From contig JANPWX010000360.1 of NCBI GenBank assembly GCA_024734555.1, positions 1,219,628 through 1,283,627 of the forward strand: a stretch of 64,000 bases of DNA. Direction: 5' to 3'. The notes beneath the pieces were generated by a model. The model was not told the DNA's origin. It did not search any database and saw only the letters and a program-made list of their open reading frames with translations. Positions within the stretch are counted from its first letter, which is position 1; each line of letters begins with the position of its first letter. The translations under genes and the position numbers were made by a program. The stretch comes from Trochalopteron elliotii (lineage: Eukaryota; Chordata; Aves; Passeriformes; Leiothrichidae). This document shows positions 46,401 through 59,300 of this stretch, in pieces.

Positions 46401-49400
46401 CCAAAATACAGTGTGTGATCTGGCCTTTGGTAGGTTGCTGCTGCACAGCCAAACTATTCCCAGAACTACTCCCACAGCTACTGACAATGCTGAAGATGCT
46501 AGACAGAGACAAAGAGTAGACATGTTGAAATGCTGCAGATACATTTGCAGGTACACTAAATAAAAATCAGTCTGTATTATGAATAATACTAAATATCAAC
46601 AGTGCAATTTCATGCAGAAACTAATTAAATCAAAAGCCAAAAAATATTTGGAAAAATAAATGGATCATTTCAAGTGAATTTCTGTGAGCATATAAAAAAA
46701 GTAACAAAATGGTGCTCTTAAAAAAAAGGTTTATGAAGCCAATGAACTTTAATTGGTGGCACCACCTTTCTAAAGCAGCTATACCTACAACTGTAGGTCT
46801 CTTACTCTGTCATCTATCAAAATAACTCCAAACTTGTCCTATATTAAAGTAATGCATGACGGACAAGTAAACACATAGCAGAAATTCTACAAAATCTCCT
46901 GCAAAGTAGGAAAAAAATTCCTTTGTTTATAAGGGATGAAACACACAGAGAACAAATTATGCTATTAATTTGGAGTCACAGAAGATGAATAAACCTTTTT
47001 GCCACCTTTCTGCACTCTGAAGTGAGTACAAGTTGTATAACCACTATGAACTGACAGATCTGAAAACTATTGGAAAATAGTCCAGGCAGCACTATTAAAA
47101 AAAACAAACAACCTAAACCAAATAGAAAAGATTTTTAAGATTCTGCTCATTTTAGTACTTCTGAAAGTGCAACGGTTTATTCCAACTGGGACGGAAACAC
47201 CATGCACAATTCAAGCCTGTGATGCTGTCTGATAGGAAATGCTGGACTTAGCAAAAGGTGGCAGATACCAGGTGTCTAATCATTCAGAGCAATCATTCCA
47301 GTATCACTACGTGTGTATGAAGGAAGTGGTGCTCCAGGTGCGGTCTTGCTGTCCCACAGCTGTGGAACTGAAGTCCTCTCCCTATAATAGGATGAAATTA
47401 AATCTGTACCTGAGAAGTGAAGCAAGGAATTGAGCAAAGAAGGCCCCTGGCAATGGCTGCAGCCTATAAACACACATGGGTGTAAACACAGCTAACACTC
47501 ACAGAGGGAGATCAGCAGAATCAGGCCGTTAGTTATCAGCTGGAACTCTGACATTTTCATTCCCAGAACAGTGCTAGAATTGTTTCTTCATCCCTTCAAA
47601 AATATATACTGAATGTAAAGATTTCCTTAGAACTAAATAGATCAAGTACAGTTGTAGTGTAGGAATAGGCAGTTCCATTTGCACCTGGGTGATGTCTTTT
47701 ATAAAATGACTTACTAAACGTTTTGTCTCGTCATGCTGAAGACAGATGTAAGAAAATCATGCAAGTAACAGGCCCTCTCCCCAAAATCTCTGAATGTTGA
47801 ACTGCCCACTGGTTGATGAGGAAGAAGGAAAGAAACAAGTACAATCACGTAAAATTATTAAATTCGAAGACTCAGAAGCAAAGGGAGTTTTTATTCTACC
47901 CTTAAGGGGGGATCAGTCACTCTCTCCCCAAACACTAGAAAGATATAAAGTGCAAAACTTTTAGCTGACAAAGACAAATTCCACCTCAAGAGTCTATCTA
48001 CTTTCTGCAGTAAGGAAATCAGATTATGGATCACATCAATGAAATGAATTAGAACCTGGAGGGTCACAACAGAAAGAACTATCTTGCTGACTAAGGTTTA
48101 AGTTGGCTTATTCACTAAATACTGGCAATTCAGGCATTTTCATCCTCTTCTGCAACTAAGGCAATACCACCAACAAATTCACACTTGCAATTAAGAAATA
48201 AACTAAAAAGAACTAAATTAGGCTTTGGATATTAAATTTAAATACATCCCAGAAATGACTACAGGTACATAAATGCACAAGCAGTTACTACGCCAAGTTT
48301 TTTGTTTGCTACAGCAAACATTTGAATGGGTAAGGGAAAAACTTATACCTTGAATTTGCATGGAAAAGTATGTCTGATCAGGCACACCGCAGCCTCAGGG
48401 AAACGCTGAAATACTTCACCTCATAACTAAAAGAGTTTAACTTAAAACACTAAGCTGGCTTTCAGAATTAGAATTCTTTTGCACTTGCCACTTTTATGGG
48501 TGAGGCTGCTGGGCCCACTCAACTCTAAGATGAATGCTTACAGAGACAGAGTCAGTAATAGACAGAAGATGTAAAAGCCCATACCTTTTGTTCCACACTG
48601 GTTAACAAGGGAGGAATACCAGAAGATGTGGAGTTTGGCAGACCCAGCGCATCACAAATAGCTTGCACTTCCTGAATAATTTCACTGTGCTTTTCCAAAT
48701 GACAGCCTTTAATTTTCTTGCTCTGCTGTATCTTTAAAGCCTGAAGTTCTGTACTTAGAAATACTAGAGAAAAAAGCAGATTTAGAGACACTTAAGTATT
48801 TCTGCATTGACATTCTCAGTACAGCTATAATATACACATTTTTAAGATAACCATGATAAAGGGAGACTTTCTCAGTTCTCTCCTGAACGTGTCAGTATAT
48901 TTCCTATTCTTTATCACAATTTCCTCTCACCTGACTTCCTTCACCTTCAGTCTACACACTGTATTTAACTGTTCAACTCCCTTCTGCTGCCAGACCCCAA
49001 GTTCCCTGGCTAGTTTCATATTACCACACTGGCTCCTGCTGCAACTCCTTTGTCCAAGTCCAACTTAAACTCAGACATTGTTTCTCTCAATTCTGTTTTT
49101 AGCACCTTCAAACTGTGCAGCATTTCTGTTCAAGCTGCCCTGAAACCTCTCACAAACACAGGAAGCAAGGTCTCAGTTTAGGTGAGCTGTAAACAGAATC
49201 AATAGAGGGATCAGGAGGCCTCAGTAGGTCACACCATACTTTTAGAAAAAAATTTAGTTCCTGCTAAACAGCTTTCTAATACTGCTCTATTTTTCACTTT
49301 GCACAAGTGAGTTGATGCATGCTGAGCTGGTACAGAATGACTGTACACATCAACTTAAAAACACATAACGAACTCTTCAGTGTAAATTGTACAGTTATGG

Positions 49401-50535
49401 TAAAGCATGCACATAAATACTGTATTATAAATGGGAAAAATGATTGTTGCTCACACAGGAGTTTCAGACAATCTTCTTTCTCTCTTAATCTGTCTTTGAT
49501 GTCTCCAGACACCAGTGACGAATATGGACAAGCCATTTCTCTCAGAAAGCCACTAATTTCAAGCTGGAAGCTCTCTATATCTTTCACACCTATGGAAATA
49601 AATGCACAATTAATGGCTTTTTACAGAAACATCAAACTGCAATCTAATTTTTTTAACATACACTTGTATTGCAGATTTCAACAGCCCAAAGATTAACCAC
49701 CTACCACCCCAATAATATTTTTCATAAAAATGTCCCACACACAAGCAGACATGCCTTCTAATGGTATCTGGTACTCATACTTTGAATGAGGTAATGCTAC
49801 AGCAGTCTGTGAAGACACGAACACAAATGAACATCAGCAGGAAGTGAACAGTTTATGTCACTAGATAGTGTGTCAATGTAACTAATTTTCTGATGAAGAA
49901 GTGACAGGAGTCATGAACCCATTATTTTCAATGATTGGTTTTAGTTCCACTACTTTTTTGGTGAAAACACAAGTAATATAAAATCTCCTCCATGCTCCAG
50001 CACTTGACAGAAATAACGAGGCAGCGCTACCGAGCCCCTCGTGTACCCACACACGGCGCTGACGGAACACCGCGCTGGACCAACAGCCGGAACACACCCG
50101 CCACTGCAAGTTATGCCATCAAAACGTGACTACAGGCACGAATGTACTTTTTACATTTAGCTATATCTAAAACCACCCCAAATCACCTTCTTCTTCCCTT
50201 TTAAAACAGTCTTCACAACACAAGACTGTTAATTAATCTTAATGTAAGAGCCACATATACACAAATATCAGCCTGAGTTTGGCTGCCTTGCAGGTTTCTT
50301 GTAAACTTCAACACTGTAATTTCACTGTTAGCTGAACAACAGGAGCCTAAATCCACTGAGCAAATACTAAATTAACATTCATATACCATCTGTTGCAGTG
50401 ATGCTTTCTTCCATATTACACAGTGACTTTATCTGGGAACCCAACCAAATGCAAAGCTCAAAAAATTCTGGTGAAGACAATCCATTTTCTGCTGCTTTTT
50501 TCAGGGCCTCCTCCTCCAACAGGGCACCCGTGTAC
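37082..50535 (-). CDS. FAM98B: FAM98B, tRNA-ligase-complex subunit (exons 2-8; exon 1 in assembly gap)
   Basis: In vertebrates FAM98B is a stable subunit of the tRNA-splicing ligase complex with RTCB, DDX1, RTRAF (CGI-99) and ashwin; it shuttles between nucleus and cytoplasm. Seven exons on the - strand join in frame into 394 residues. The conserved N-terminal helical region covers about 1-275, including SSPEFFELCIWLGSQIKSLC, SFQLEISGFLREMACPYS and YECRRRMLMKRLDVTVQSFG. A PEMPPWQKRQ segment follows, then a Gly-rich tail ending in YRRY. FAM98B rather than FAM98A is supported by the detailed match to remembered human FAM98B and by adjacency to RASGRP1. The start codon and first residues (a MEGDVLDTLEALG-like segment in human) are missing, almost certainly in the 51133-51517 gap. 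Confidence 0.96.
37155..37233 (-). repeat. FAM98B: Coding minisatellite, 18-bp units in FAM98B
   Basis: On the + strand an 18-base unit like CCACCCTGGTAGCCACCC recurs about four times, with AAG/TAG variants that alternate Phe-Gln and Tyr-Gln in the protein. The flanking sequence is C-rich and also low in complexity. Confidence 0.85.
38881..39048 (-). CDS. FAM98B: FAM98B exon 7
   Basis: A 168-base phase-0 exon of 56 residues, with donor GTATAC and acceptor GCCTTAG on the - strand. It encodes VKTDEIARIYQPKRYALSPK, then TITLAHLLAAREDLSKIMR and REKTACAINK. All of it matches FAM98B. Nothing was recognised in the flanking introns (37439-38880 and 39049-41451). Confidence 0.97.
41452..41568 (-). 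CDS. FAM98B: FAM98B exon 6
   Basis: A 117-base phase-0 exon of 39 residues, with donor GTAAGC and acceptor TGCTGCAG. It encodes ERLEKINDALCSEYECRRRM, then LMKRLDVTVQSFGWSDRAK. This is the most conserved block of the FAM98 family. Confidence 0.97.
41951..42031 (-). CDS. FAM98B: FAM98B exon 5
   Basis: An 81-base phase-0 exon with acceptor TTTTTTCAG and donor GTAAAG. It encodes IKDILSKVKNNHVGKSLLTK and PLNSDQV. It has no ATG-led open frame of its own, so it is easy to miss; both splice junctions and the match to human (KDILSKVQKNHVGKPLL) support it. Confidence 0.94.
42032..48584 (-). other. FAM98B: FAM98B intron 4
   Basis: The largest FAM98B intron in the window, 6.5 kb and AT-rich. Several open frames of 70-106 codons occur but none resembles a known family or has splice support. 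A less AT-rich stretch around 44450-44820 could be an eroded repeat; its family was not recognised. Confidence 0.7.
48585..48763 (-). CDS. FAM98B: FAM98B exon 4
   Basis: A 179-base exon with acceptor TTTTTTCTCTAG and donor GTATGG. It completes a split Leu and encodes FLSTELQALKIQQSKKIKG, then EIIQEVQAICDALGLPNSTS and LLTSVEQK. The order matches human FAM98B, with the usual divergence around the KK/HK region. Confidence 0.95.
49455..49589 (-). CDS. FAM98B: FAM98B exon 3
   Basis: A 135-base exon with acceptor ATTTCCATAG and donor GTGAGC. It completes a split Gly and encodes VKDIESFQLEISGFLREMAC, then PYSSLVSGDIKDRL and EKEDCLKLL. It matches the family closely. Nothing was recognised in the flanking introns (48764-49454 and 49590-50386). 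Confidence 0.97.
50387..50535 (-). CDS. FAM98B: FAM98B exon 2
   Basis: A 149-base exon with acceptor ATTCTGTGCAG and donor GTATAT. It encodes YTGALLEEEALKKAAENG, then SSPEFFELCIWLGSQIKSLC and NMEESITATD with a split Gly. Its first base completes a codon begun in exon 1, so the protein start lies upstream. Confidence 0.97.
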
Positions 50536-51132
50536 CTGCACAGAATTTGAACACAGATGAAGATTAGTAATAAGAAGTATGCGTAACATAAAATATACAT
50601 ATTTTCAAATTATTTTACTCTAAGCTGGTTCGTAACTACACTTAAAGGAATCAATCTTTCTACACTACTTTTGTCAAGGAACAATTCAGACTTTTTTTTT
50701 TAAACACACCGAAAAAATATTGGTCATTTATAAACAAAACAGTCTGTCTGTCAGTCAGAAATTATGAGACAGGTATTTTCACATATGTATGTGAAAATAG
50801 ACTTTGATCTCTCAGAACACGCCTGACAGAGAACAACTCAAGTATTAACTTAAGCGTGCAGTGAAGTTTCCTCCTAACAGTAATAAAGTGACTGTCCTGG
50901 AGTACTGTGAATAACATAACTGAAAAGTAAATTTCGCACAGCTTTTTGCCCCGGACCATCCAAAGCACATCGCGACAGGCGTACAGGCACCAGGAGCGAG
51001 CTGCTGCCCCGCCAGCCTCCAGCGGCCGCCCCAGTGCCGACCACGGCTGCTGCACCCCCCGGAGCGCCCGGGCTCCTCTGCCCTCTCGCACCGCAGCCGA
51101 GGCGAGCCCACCGCCCACGCCGTGACCCCGCA
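50536..51132 (-). other. FAM98B: FAM98B intron 1 (part), rising into a CpG island
   Basis: AT-rich at first, then strongly GC- and CpG-rich from about 50950. Read on the - strand, the GC-rich part up to the gap shows no MEGDVLDTLEALG-like sequence, so exon 1 does not appear to lie here. Confidence 0.7.
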
Positions 51133-51517
51133 NNNNNNNNNNNNNNNNNNNNNNNNNNNNNNNNNNNNNNNNNNNNNNNNNNNNNNNNNNNNNNNNNNNN
51201 NNNNNNNNNNNNNNNNNNNNNNNNNNNNNNNNNNNNNNNNNNNNNNNNNNNNNNNNNNNNNNNNNNNNNNNNNNNNNNNNNNNNNNNNNNNNNNNNNNNN
51301 NNNNNNNNNNNNNNNNNNNNNNNNNNNNNNNNNNNNNNNNNNNNNNNNNNNNNNNNNNNNNNNNNNNNNNNNNNNNNNNNNNNNNNNNNNNNNNNNNNNN
51401 NNNNNNNNNNNNNNNNNNNNNNNNNNNNNNNNNNNNNNNNNNNNNNNNNNNNNNNNNNNNNNNNNNNNNNNNNNNNNNNNNNNNNNNNNNNNNNNNNNNN
51501 NNNNNNNNNNNNNNNNN
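51133..51517. other. Assembly gap (385 N)
   Basis: A run of 385 unknown bases inside a GC-rich island. It very probably hides FAM98B exon 1 (5'UTR, start codon and about 15-25 codons) and the core promoter. Open frames drawn across it are meaningless. Confidence 0.97.
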
Positions 51518-51800
51518 GGGGGGAGGCCCCGGGCTGCCCCCGCCCCTCTCTCGACGGCCATCCCCACTCCCCGCAGCGCCTCAGGGTCAGCCGGCGATGT
51601 CTGAGGACCACCCTTCCGTACAGCCCGGCTCTGCCTTTCTGCCCGTGCCGGGGAGCGCCTGTGCTCTCACCCTTTCCCGGTGGGGCTCGTCTCCTGGCCC
51701 TGCAGCTGTGCTCCGGATTTGGCCCCAAACCCCTGCCCGCTGCAGTCGCCTACCCCACTCCAGCGTGTACCAGCCGCCTGGGGAAACACAGCCTCAGGAG
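51518..51800 (-). promoter_or_regulatory. FAM98B: CpG island flank, probable FAM98B promoter
   Basis: GC-rich DNA with CpGs on the upstream side of the gap, matching the GC-rich flank on the other side (50950-51132). This is typical of a housekeeping-gene promoter. No TATA box is expected or seen; the transcription start cannot be placed because of the gap. Confidence 0.7.
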
Positions 51801-53568
51801 TGACCACAGCCACTCTTTTGGGCTCCGGACACGCCTCATGCCAGGGCAGCCAGCTCTGCTACCCTTACCCCAAGCCACCTCTGGGACGTGGTTCAAAAAA
51901 AACAGGTTTTGAGGCCTGTACTTGTGCGTTATATCTGGGACTTCTCAAATTGAGAAATTCTGCCTAAGATGGTGCAGGCCGTATCTCTCGGGCACCTGAT
52001 TTTTCACTGTGGGGGTGCCTCAGTCCTGCTGTGCTGATTTTGGCTGAGGTGGAGTGAACTCTCTTCACTGTGACTAGCATGGGACTGTGTTTTGGGGTAG
52101 TGCTGAAGGCAGTGTTGATGATATAGAGATGTTTTTTGTTATTGCTGTGCAGAGCTTGCAGACATCCAAGGCTTTTTCTGCTTCTTGTACTCTCGTACCC
52201 CACCTGTGAGGGGACTGGTGGTGCATATGAAGCTGGGAAGGGGGCACAGCCAGGAGAGCTGACCGCAGCTACCAAAGGGATATTCCAGGCCATGTGGCAT
52301 CATGATCAGTATATAAAGGTGGGGGAGAAAGGAGTAAGGGGGGATGTTTGGAGTGATGGCATTTGTCTTCCCAAGTAACTTGTCCTGGAGATAGCTGAAT
52401 ACTCCCAGCCAGCCCATGGAAAGCAGTGAATTAATTTCTTGTTTTGCTTTGCTTGCATGCATGACTTCTGCGTTATGTATTAAACTGTCTTTTTACCTCA
52501 ACCCACAAGTTTTCTAGCCTTTGCTCTTTACTTCTTAACCTGTGTGTGTTCCTACTTTTTGGATTCTCTCCCCAGCCCCAGTGGTGGGGCAGTGAGTGAA
52601 TGGTTGCATGTTGCTTAGCTGCCCAGTGGTGTAAAACCACAAGAGCCCTTTGGACCTTTTAGTACCAGTATTTTCTTATATGGACCTCCAGAAAATTCAG
52701 TGGCTGTGATCACAGTGAATTGGTGATGAAGACCAGAAAGGCATACAATTGGATGGAAGCAATTACAACATAGATATTCTTGATGTGTGAAATCTCCACA
52801 ATTTTTGAAACAAGTATTTTAAATTATTTCTATTTAACAGAAGACGTGGCTATATTGAGTGCTAAGCGTTAAAAAGTGGGAATCAGGACAGCTATGACAT
52901 CCTCCCACACCCACAGACAGAAATCTAGAAATTAAAAACATTGTTTATGGCAGTCAGGGGAAGGAAGAGCATGCTGAAGGCTGACACACTTGTGCTGACC
53001 ATATGTGTATATCAGTGCCAGTACCTCAGCAATCTCTTTCACAGCTCTCAACTGTCTTGTACCATGTGACTGAACTTTGAATAGACTTTTCTTTCAAATA
53101 GATTAACATAATTTCCCTAAATGAAAGGGCACACATCTGAGAGCAGAAATTTGGAACATAAACTCTTGCTCTTTTTTAAGCATTAACATCCAATTAGTAG
53201 AATGAGAAAACGAGATACGCAGAACTGGACAGAAATAGCCAATTCTCTTTTCCTTTCTTTTTAAAAGCTGTATCTCAATGCCACCCAGAGTGATTCATCA
53301 CTGTACAGCTGTTCTCCGAAACTGGGAAGTTTTCCTATCAGTCAACAATGCAGGCTAAGACCAAGAACTGGGAACAACTAGAACTGAAACTAGCATAACG
53401 CTATCAAAACTAAAAAGAAACCTGGTAATTTAAGAGATACTGTGTGGTACAAGTAGGTGGCAGCAGTGGGTCTCTCTGTAAATATTCCTAAAAAAAGTAT
53501 TTTGCTAATTTATGTTACAGGAAAATACCTAAATTACTAATTTCTCCCACTGTCTTTTGATAGTATTC

Positions 53569-53601
53569 CTATATATATACACACACATATATCTATATAC
53601 A

Positions 53602-53637
<36 letters not shown>
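53569..53637. repeat. (TA)n/(CA)n microsatellite
   Basis: Alternating TA and CA dinucleotides, with a nearly pure CA run from 53601 to 53637. Confidence 0.97.
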
Positions 53638-53640
<3 letters not shown>

Positions 53641-56309
53641 GATAGCCAAGCATGTGTATCAGTCACTGTTTTAATTCCACAGGGTGTTCTTGAAAAATCG
53701 TAACTTTTCTGTATACTAGAGATATTCTGTGCATGAGGGAGAACAAGTTTGAATTTCCCAAATTGTCTCTTGACACCAATAATTGAAAGACGATTTTCGT
53801 TGTGATTACATACTTATGCTCCTCTCATAGTGTTACTATTCATGCAGTCCACAGCTTTCTCTGTGTCCATTCCTGAGTTTCCCATCCCTGAGGAAGGGAA
53901 AAAGAATAATGAGAATGCTGGCTAAAACACATTTTGTAACCATCTATGCCCATGGGTGTGAACTTTGCTTTCGCCCCATGCCCTTAGCAATATACAAACA
54001 CAAACATAAAACCACAAGCACACAAATGAGAGCACCAAAAAAAGAGGTCTTGGCACTCCACAGCCATTACTTTCCAACAGAAGGACTGTGTGACTTCAGC
54101 TAAGTCACCAGTGCCCTACAGCTTTTCAGTTTTTGTCAGAATTTCTTTTTCACTGGACTGCCAGTTAGCCATCTCCCTCTGCTGTCAGGTAACTCTTGCT
54201 GCTAGCACAAGGAAGAAGTAGAGGTGCACAGCTAAGATGGAAAATGAAGATAGCACTGGATCAGCACTGATTTGGATCAGCTTGAACTGATGCAAAATGG
54301 CAGCTGTGTCTGCACAGCAAGTTGAAGATGGGAATTTTGGGGAAAGGTCTTCTGCCAACTCGTATGAAATGTCTGCCATTACAAGTTGTCCGTAATCATG
54401 CTAAAAACCAAAATATGTGACTCAGTTTTCTATTGAGGTAGGTAAACCTCAAGCATTTCCTTGAATGAATATGACAAGTCACAAATTGTTATGCTGTGAT
54501 TGAGAAGAGTTCTTGCTGCCAGGCTTGCAATGGGCATTCTCAGACAGCTTAATGGCATGGGTGGGGTGGAAGGGTCCTACTGCTCACTGCTGCAGCTGGG
54601 CCATCACCTGGTCTGCACTGCCAACAGAGTGGCAGTGGGTTCTATGTGGTGGGCACAATCTGTCTGCTCCTACGAGGGAAAATAAAGCTGCCCACAGATG
54701 CACCAGCTGCACATTTCAAAAGATTCATTGCTTTGTCCTTCCCGTATGCAACACAGGAATAAAAAATTAGGTCTCTTGAATTCAAACAGAATGGAGCCAG
54801 ACACCGTTTTAATGCAGGAGAGGTATAAGTAATTTGTAGTACTAAGAAACATTTAGCAGACAATTAATTGACCACTAGAGGGGATCATAGGAGTGGAGAA
54901 GGAGTTGAATGTACTACTTGATAAATGTTTTCCCCTAATCCAAGCTTGCCTACGTGCATGTTGTACTGTACGTGCACAGTTTAAAAATGATTGAGAAAAG
55001 ACTCTCTGCACTCTCTGCATACTTAGGTTGATATAAGAAGCTTATATTAAGTTTAAAATAAATCAATAACAGATATACTTGTTACAATGAAATAGTTTCT
55101 TCACACAGATATTTTTTCATCAGTTTAACTTAGTCCAGGATAAGTCTGTTCAGCTTCCATCTGTAAAAAGGTGCTAATGATTCTTTTAACCTATTTTAAA
55201 AAAACAGGTTCTGTTCTTCAGACTTGCTGTCATTTAAAAAAGTGTAGCTTGCTAGTTTAAAAGCTAATGTTCAATTGCTTTTAATCCTTCCATAAGCTTG
55301 TTCTTATCTTTAAGGATGATTTAGGAGTAGCCAGTCCAGGCAGTATGAACCTCATTTCATCATTATGGAATCAGACTGCAAGTTGACATCCATCTATATA
55401 TTTTAATTATGTCAGTCTCGCAAGTGAAGTATTTGCAATGTGAATGATCTGGTGTCAATGTCGCCAAACCTGAACAAATTTCCACTAGCTGTAAGGATCC
55501 TGCCCATCCATTTACTGGCTATCTTGCTGAAATTGAACTTGACATCCCATCATAAATATTTGATTTAGAAATCACCCTTCTAACATCTTCCAGACCAAAT
55601 CAAGCTACCTGAAGCAGTGACGTCAAAGTTTTCAGTCCAGGATGAATTCTTTCAAGAAACTATGCACAGTAATAAATTCTGCAGAATACAAAGTTCAGTT
55701 CCTTGAAAATGGACTACTCTCAAATTACTTTCTTTTGACACATATCTCTGAGCAGGAGTGAGAGAGGGCAGAACCAGAAAGCATTGACACCTTGCACAAT
55801 GACTGTAACATACCCACTAGTACCCTTTTTCCAGTACTTGTCAAAGATGGTGGCTTTTCACTGTTCTTGAGTTGGAATAAAATTAATAAGGCAGTCTAGC
55901 TTTGTAAGGTTATAGACTTAATTGCACATAGTTAAGTTACTGAGTTTTGTCATTTACCTTTGAGGTAGTAGGTGTGGGGCATAAATATTTCAGTGAGATG
56001 TGCTCTCACCTTTCAGCATCACTAAATAAATATGAATCATTTGCTTCTCTCTTTTTCCTAGTGGTGCATTACAAGAGAAGCATGATGACTATTAAAGAAC
56101 CCAGATTTTTTTTTGTTTAAGTGGAGTCTCACACAGAATATATTAATACACAACAATACAGAAAGAGAGGCATTGAACATAAGCAGCTTTACAAAAGGGA
56201 AAGCTGAGTGACACGTGGTATTGCCAGCACCTTTCACCTCTGTGTCTTCTTGCTACCAAGATAGTAATTGCACTGTGAGGACTAATTACATCTAAAATTT
56301 CTGTTGGTG

Positions 56310-56391
56310 TTTTTTTTTTTTTTTTTTTTGTTTTTGTTTTGTTTTGTTTTGTTTTGTTTTGTTTTGTTTTGTTTTGGTTTTGTTTTTGTTT
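56310..56391. repeat. T20 run followed by (GTTTT)n pentanucleotide repeat
   Basis: A 20-base T-run (56310-56329) passes into about ten GTTTT units with a few length variants. On the - strand it reads as (AAAAC)n followed by poly(A). No attached retroposon body was recognised. Confidence 0.95.
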
Positions 56392-59300
56392 AAAGGGAAA
56401 GTGAGAAGATGATTTCGCCCTTAGGTGCCCAGTGAACATTTGTATGCAAAAGAGGCTGCAGAGTGCTGGTCATAATTTTGTAGACATTATTCCATTATGA
56501 ATGAGATTGAAGCCACCAACTAGTGCAACGTATTAAGTGAGCAAAAAAAGACAGACCTGCAGTAAGTCTGGCCCCTGCTACAGCAAATGTTCAGCCTGGC
56601 AGGACAAAGCAATGAATATTCCAAGTTCATATTTCTTATTCTTTGAAAAATAAACTGTGCCCATTTAGCTCTTCATACCATATGGCATGAATCATTTCAG
56701 TGAAGCATTCATCACATCGTGATTTACACTGACATTATTTCTTAGAAGTTAAGTGGTGGGGCTTCACTGGGAGCAGCTTCATGTATTACAGCTATTCTCG
56801 TCTCTTTCACTTGTTTCATCGAAAGGTAACTTCATTAATCTCAGCTCAAAACTGGAGTTACAGGAGTGAAACCCAAGCATAAAGTGTTCCTGCTTTTAGG
56901 TTTTCTGGTTGAAAGTTAATTTACTTATAACTATACACAAACTTTTTATTTTAAGCTTTTATACTCATGTATGATGTAGTCATAGGTGCCTGATTGCTAC
57001 TTACTCTTTCATTTTAAGAAAGTACAACAGAGAAAAGTCTTATGATAGTTATAGCAAATACAAATTTAATTAGAAAATGCTGAATATTTAAATGGCATAG
57101 AAGGCATGTGATCAGGAGTGTGAGTTACCTGAGACGGATTCCCTGAGGTCAGAAACCTGCTACTGAGTCCTGGCAGCCTGTGTCAGTAACACTGTAAGGC
57201 TGCAGGGTTGTCCAGGAAAGCCTGTGAACAAGGGCACCACAGACACTGTGCTGCATCCATAGGGAAACTGAGTATGTAGATTTGCAGCAGCTCCCTCTTT
57301 CAGTCCTTAACTCTCTTCCATCACTACCTGTTTCTTTTTTTCCATGGATTTCCCACAATTAAGTGAATTTTCTGTGGGTTTTTTCCCCTATTAAACCCCT
57401 GCTGAGAGACCAGAGAAAGGAAGAACTGCATATAGTAAGACAAAATTATTTCTTTGCTAGTCATGTACACAGTGTGACCTTAGGAAATCACTTAAAACTC
57501 TGTATTTCAGCTGTAAAAGAACAGTGTTATCTGGGTAGTAAAGATGGTAGACCAGAATTTAATAAAAAGAAGAAATAATAATAATAGTAATAATCATATT
57601 CTCCTTGACTGATAAAATGTAAGGTATTGGACTATCTATCCTAGTTAAAATAAAAGACAGAAAAAAATTACATGGAATGTGATTAAATGATGGGAATAGT
57701 TTACTTCTAAAAAAAATCCCTGAATCAAAACATAAAGTGGCCAATGTTGGGTCTTAAATGTAAAGCTGAGACTTTCAGAGTATGAGGCATCCATTCCACT
57801 GGGGCTTGACTCACAAGTCATACTTCACAATTTATAGCAAAACTGGATTCTTAACATATTGGAATAAAGATTTTTAACAGGCTTCCATCTGTTAAACCAG
57901 TGAATTGGCTTGGTCTGATCATGCTTGCTGTTTTAATAAATAGCCAGCATCATTTTTCAAACCACAGCTTTCAAATTAGTTTGGAGCATTTCAACTCTCT
58001 CTAGTTGTGGCCAGTCCTGAAAGATTGACATTGCTTGTACGTTTGGAGTAGCCTACACCACACAGAGGGCCCAGCCTCCCGTCCTGGTGGCTTGGAAGAA
58101 AGGCATACCAGTGCCGTTTAGGAAGGGTGGGCTGAGAAGTGACCTCAGGATAGCCACTTCCTTGACTAATGGTATTGCAAATGAGACATAATTGGTCTCA
58201 AACAGGAAGGGAGTGAACCACTAAAGTCCGAAAGCAACTCCCTGTCTGGAAGGTGTGTTTGCCACAGCAAAAAAAAGCTACTCTGTTAGCATGGGAAAAT
58301 GAACTGAGGGCATATTTGTCTTTTTGCTGGGTTTTTCTTTTTCAACAGCACAAATGAAAACGTCAACAAACAAGTGTGCATGGAATTAAATTCTTGCTTT
58401 CTCCTCTCTACAACAAGACATTTATAGTGTATGTATATTTTTCAATCATTTTATATATCAGAATTAAAGGTTAAAGCAAAGCACCAGTAAAGTTAAAATG
58501 AATGTTTATGGTCCCAAGTGAAGCAGTCAAAAAGCCATCAAAAAGAAGTCATAATGGAAGAGGTGATTAAAAAAATGGGGGGATTAAAACCGTGACTATT
58601 AACAGTTAAAATGATACACTAGCATGAAAGGCTGAACATGCTTGTGTTATGCAACACGCTCCTAAGTCCTGAGTGACAGGAGTATCCAAAACAGGAAGTG
58701 ATGAGGATTTGGATGCTGGTCACCAATCTATACTGTCAGAGTTTTTCTTATGAGACAACAGAAATAAATGAATTGTGCACTTTGTTGTTTCTTCCCTGTC
58801 TTCTCTATTTTTACATCCATGCTTATCAGTTTCTCACCCATGCTTTTGCAGGCTGTCTGATCCAAACTTTTTCTCCTCTCCATCTCAGTCTTGACCTTCT
58901 CCCAGTTCCCCTCATAAACTTCAAGAGACTGCAAAGCACAGGAAGTGACAAAGGTTCAGAGAAATGGTTGCTTAAATAATCTAATCCATGGGAAACAGTT
59001 GAGGTGACATAGCTGAAATAATAAAAAAATTAGTAAATTAAAGGAGTGTGAAGCATTTCAGCCCAAAATATTGAAATCAGACAGCATTAGAAGCAAATAA
59101 AAAAAGTATGATGTGGCCTTTAATCAGTGGAGTCTTCCTCTCATGGAAAATTTAATACAAACTCACATATGTGCACACATCTGTACATGTATGTATGTAA
59201 AGATAAAAACAGGTCCTTAACTTATATTTAAGGTTGGGGGAGGTTTTGGTTCTTAGTCTCTCTTTTTTAAATGATTCACCTAGGTACTGCTTTTGTGAAA

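Noticed and set aside
50845..51912. Long open frames of 160-290 codons on both strands around 51.1-51.5 kb
   Set aside because: They run through 385 unknown bases, and GC-rich DNA has few stops. None resembles a known protein.
56310..56391. Poly(T)/(GTTTT)n as the tail of a retroposon on the - strand
   Set aside because: No element body, target-site duplication or internal promoter could be recognised next to it, so it is listed only as a simple repeat.
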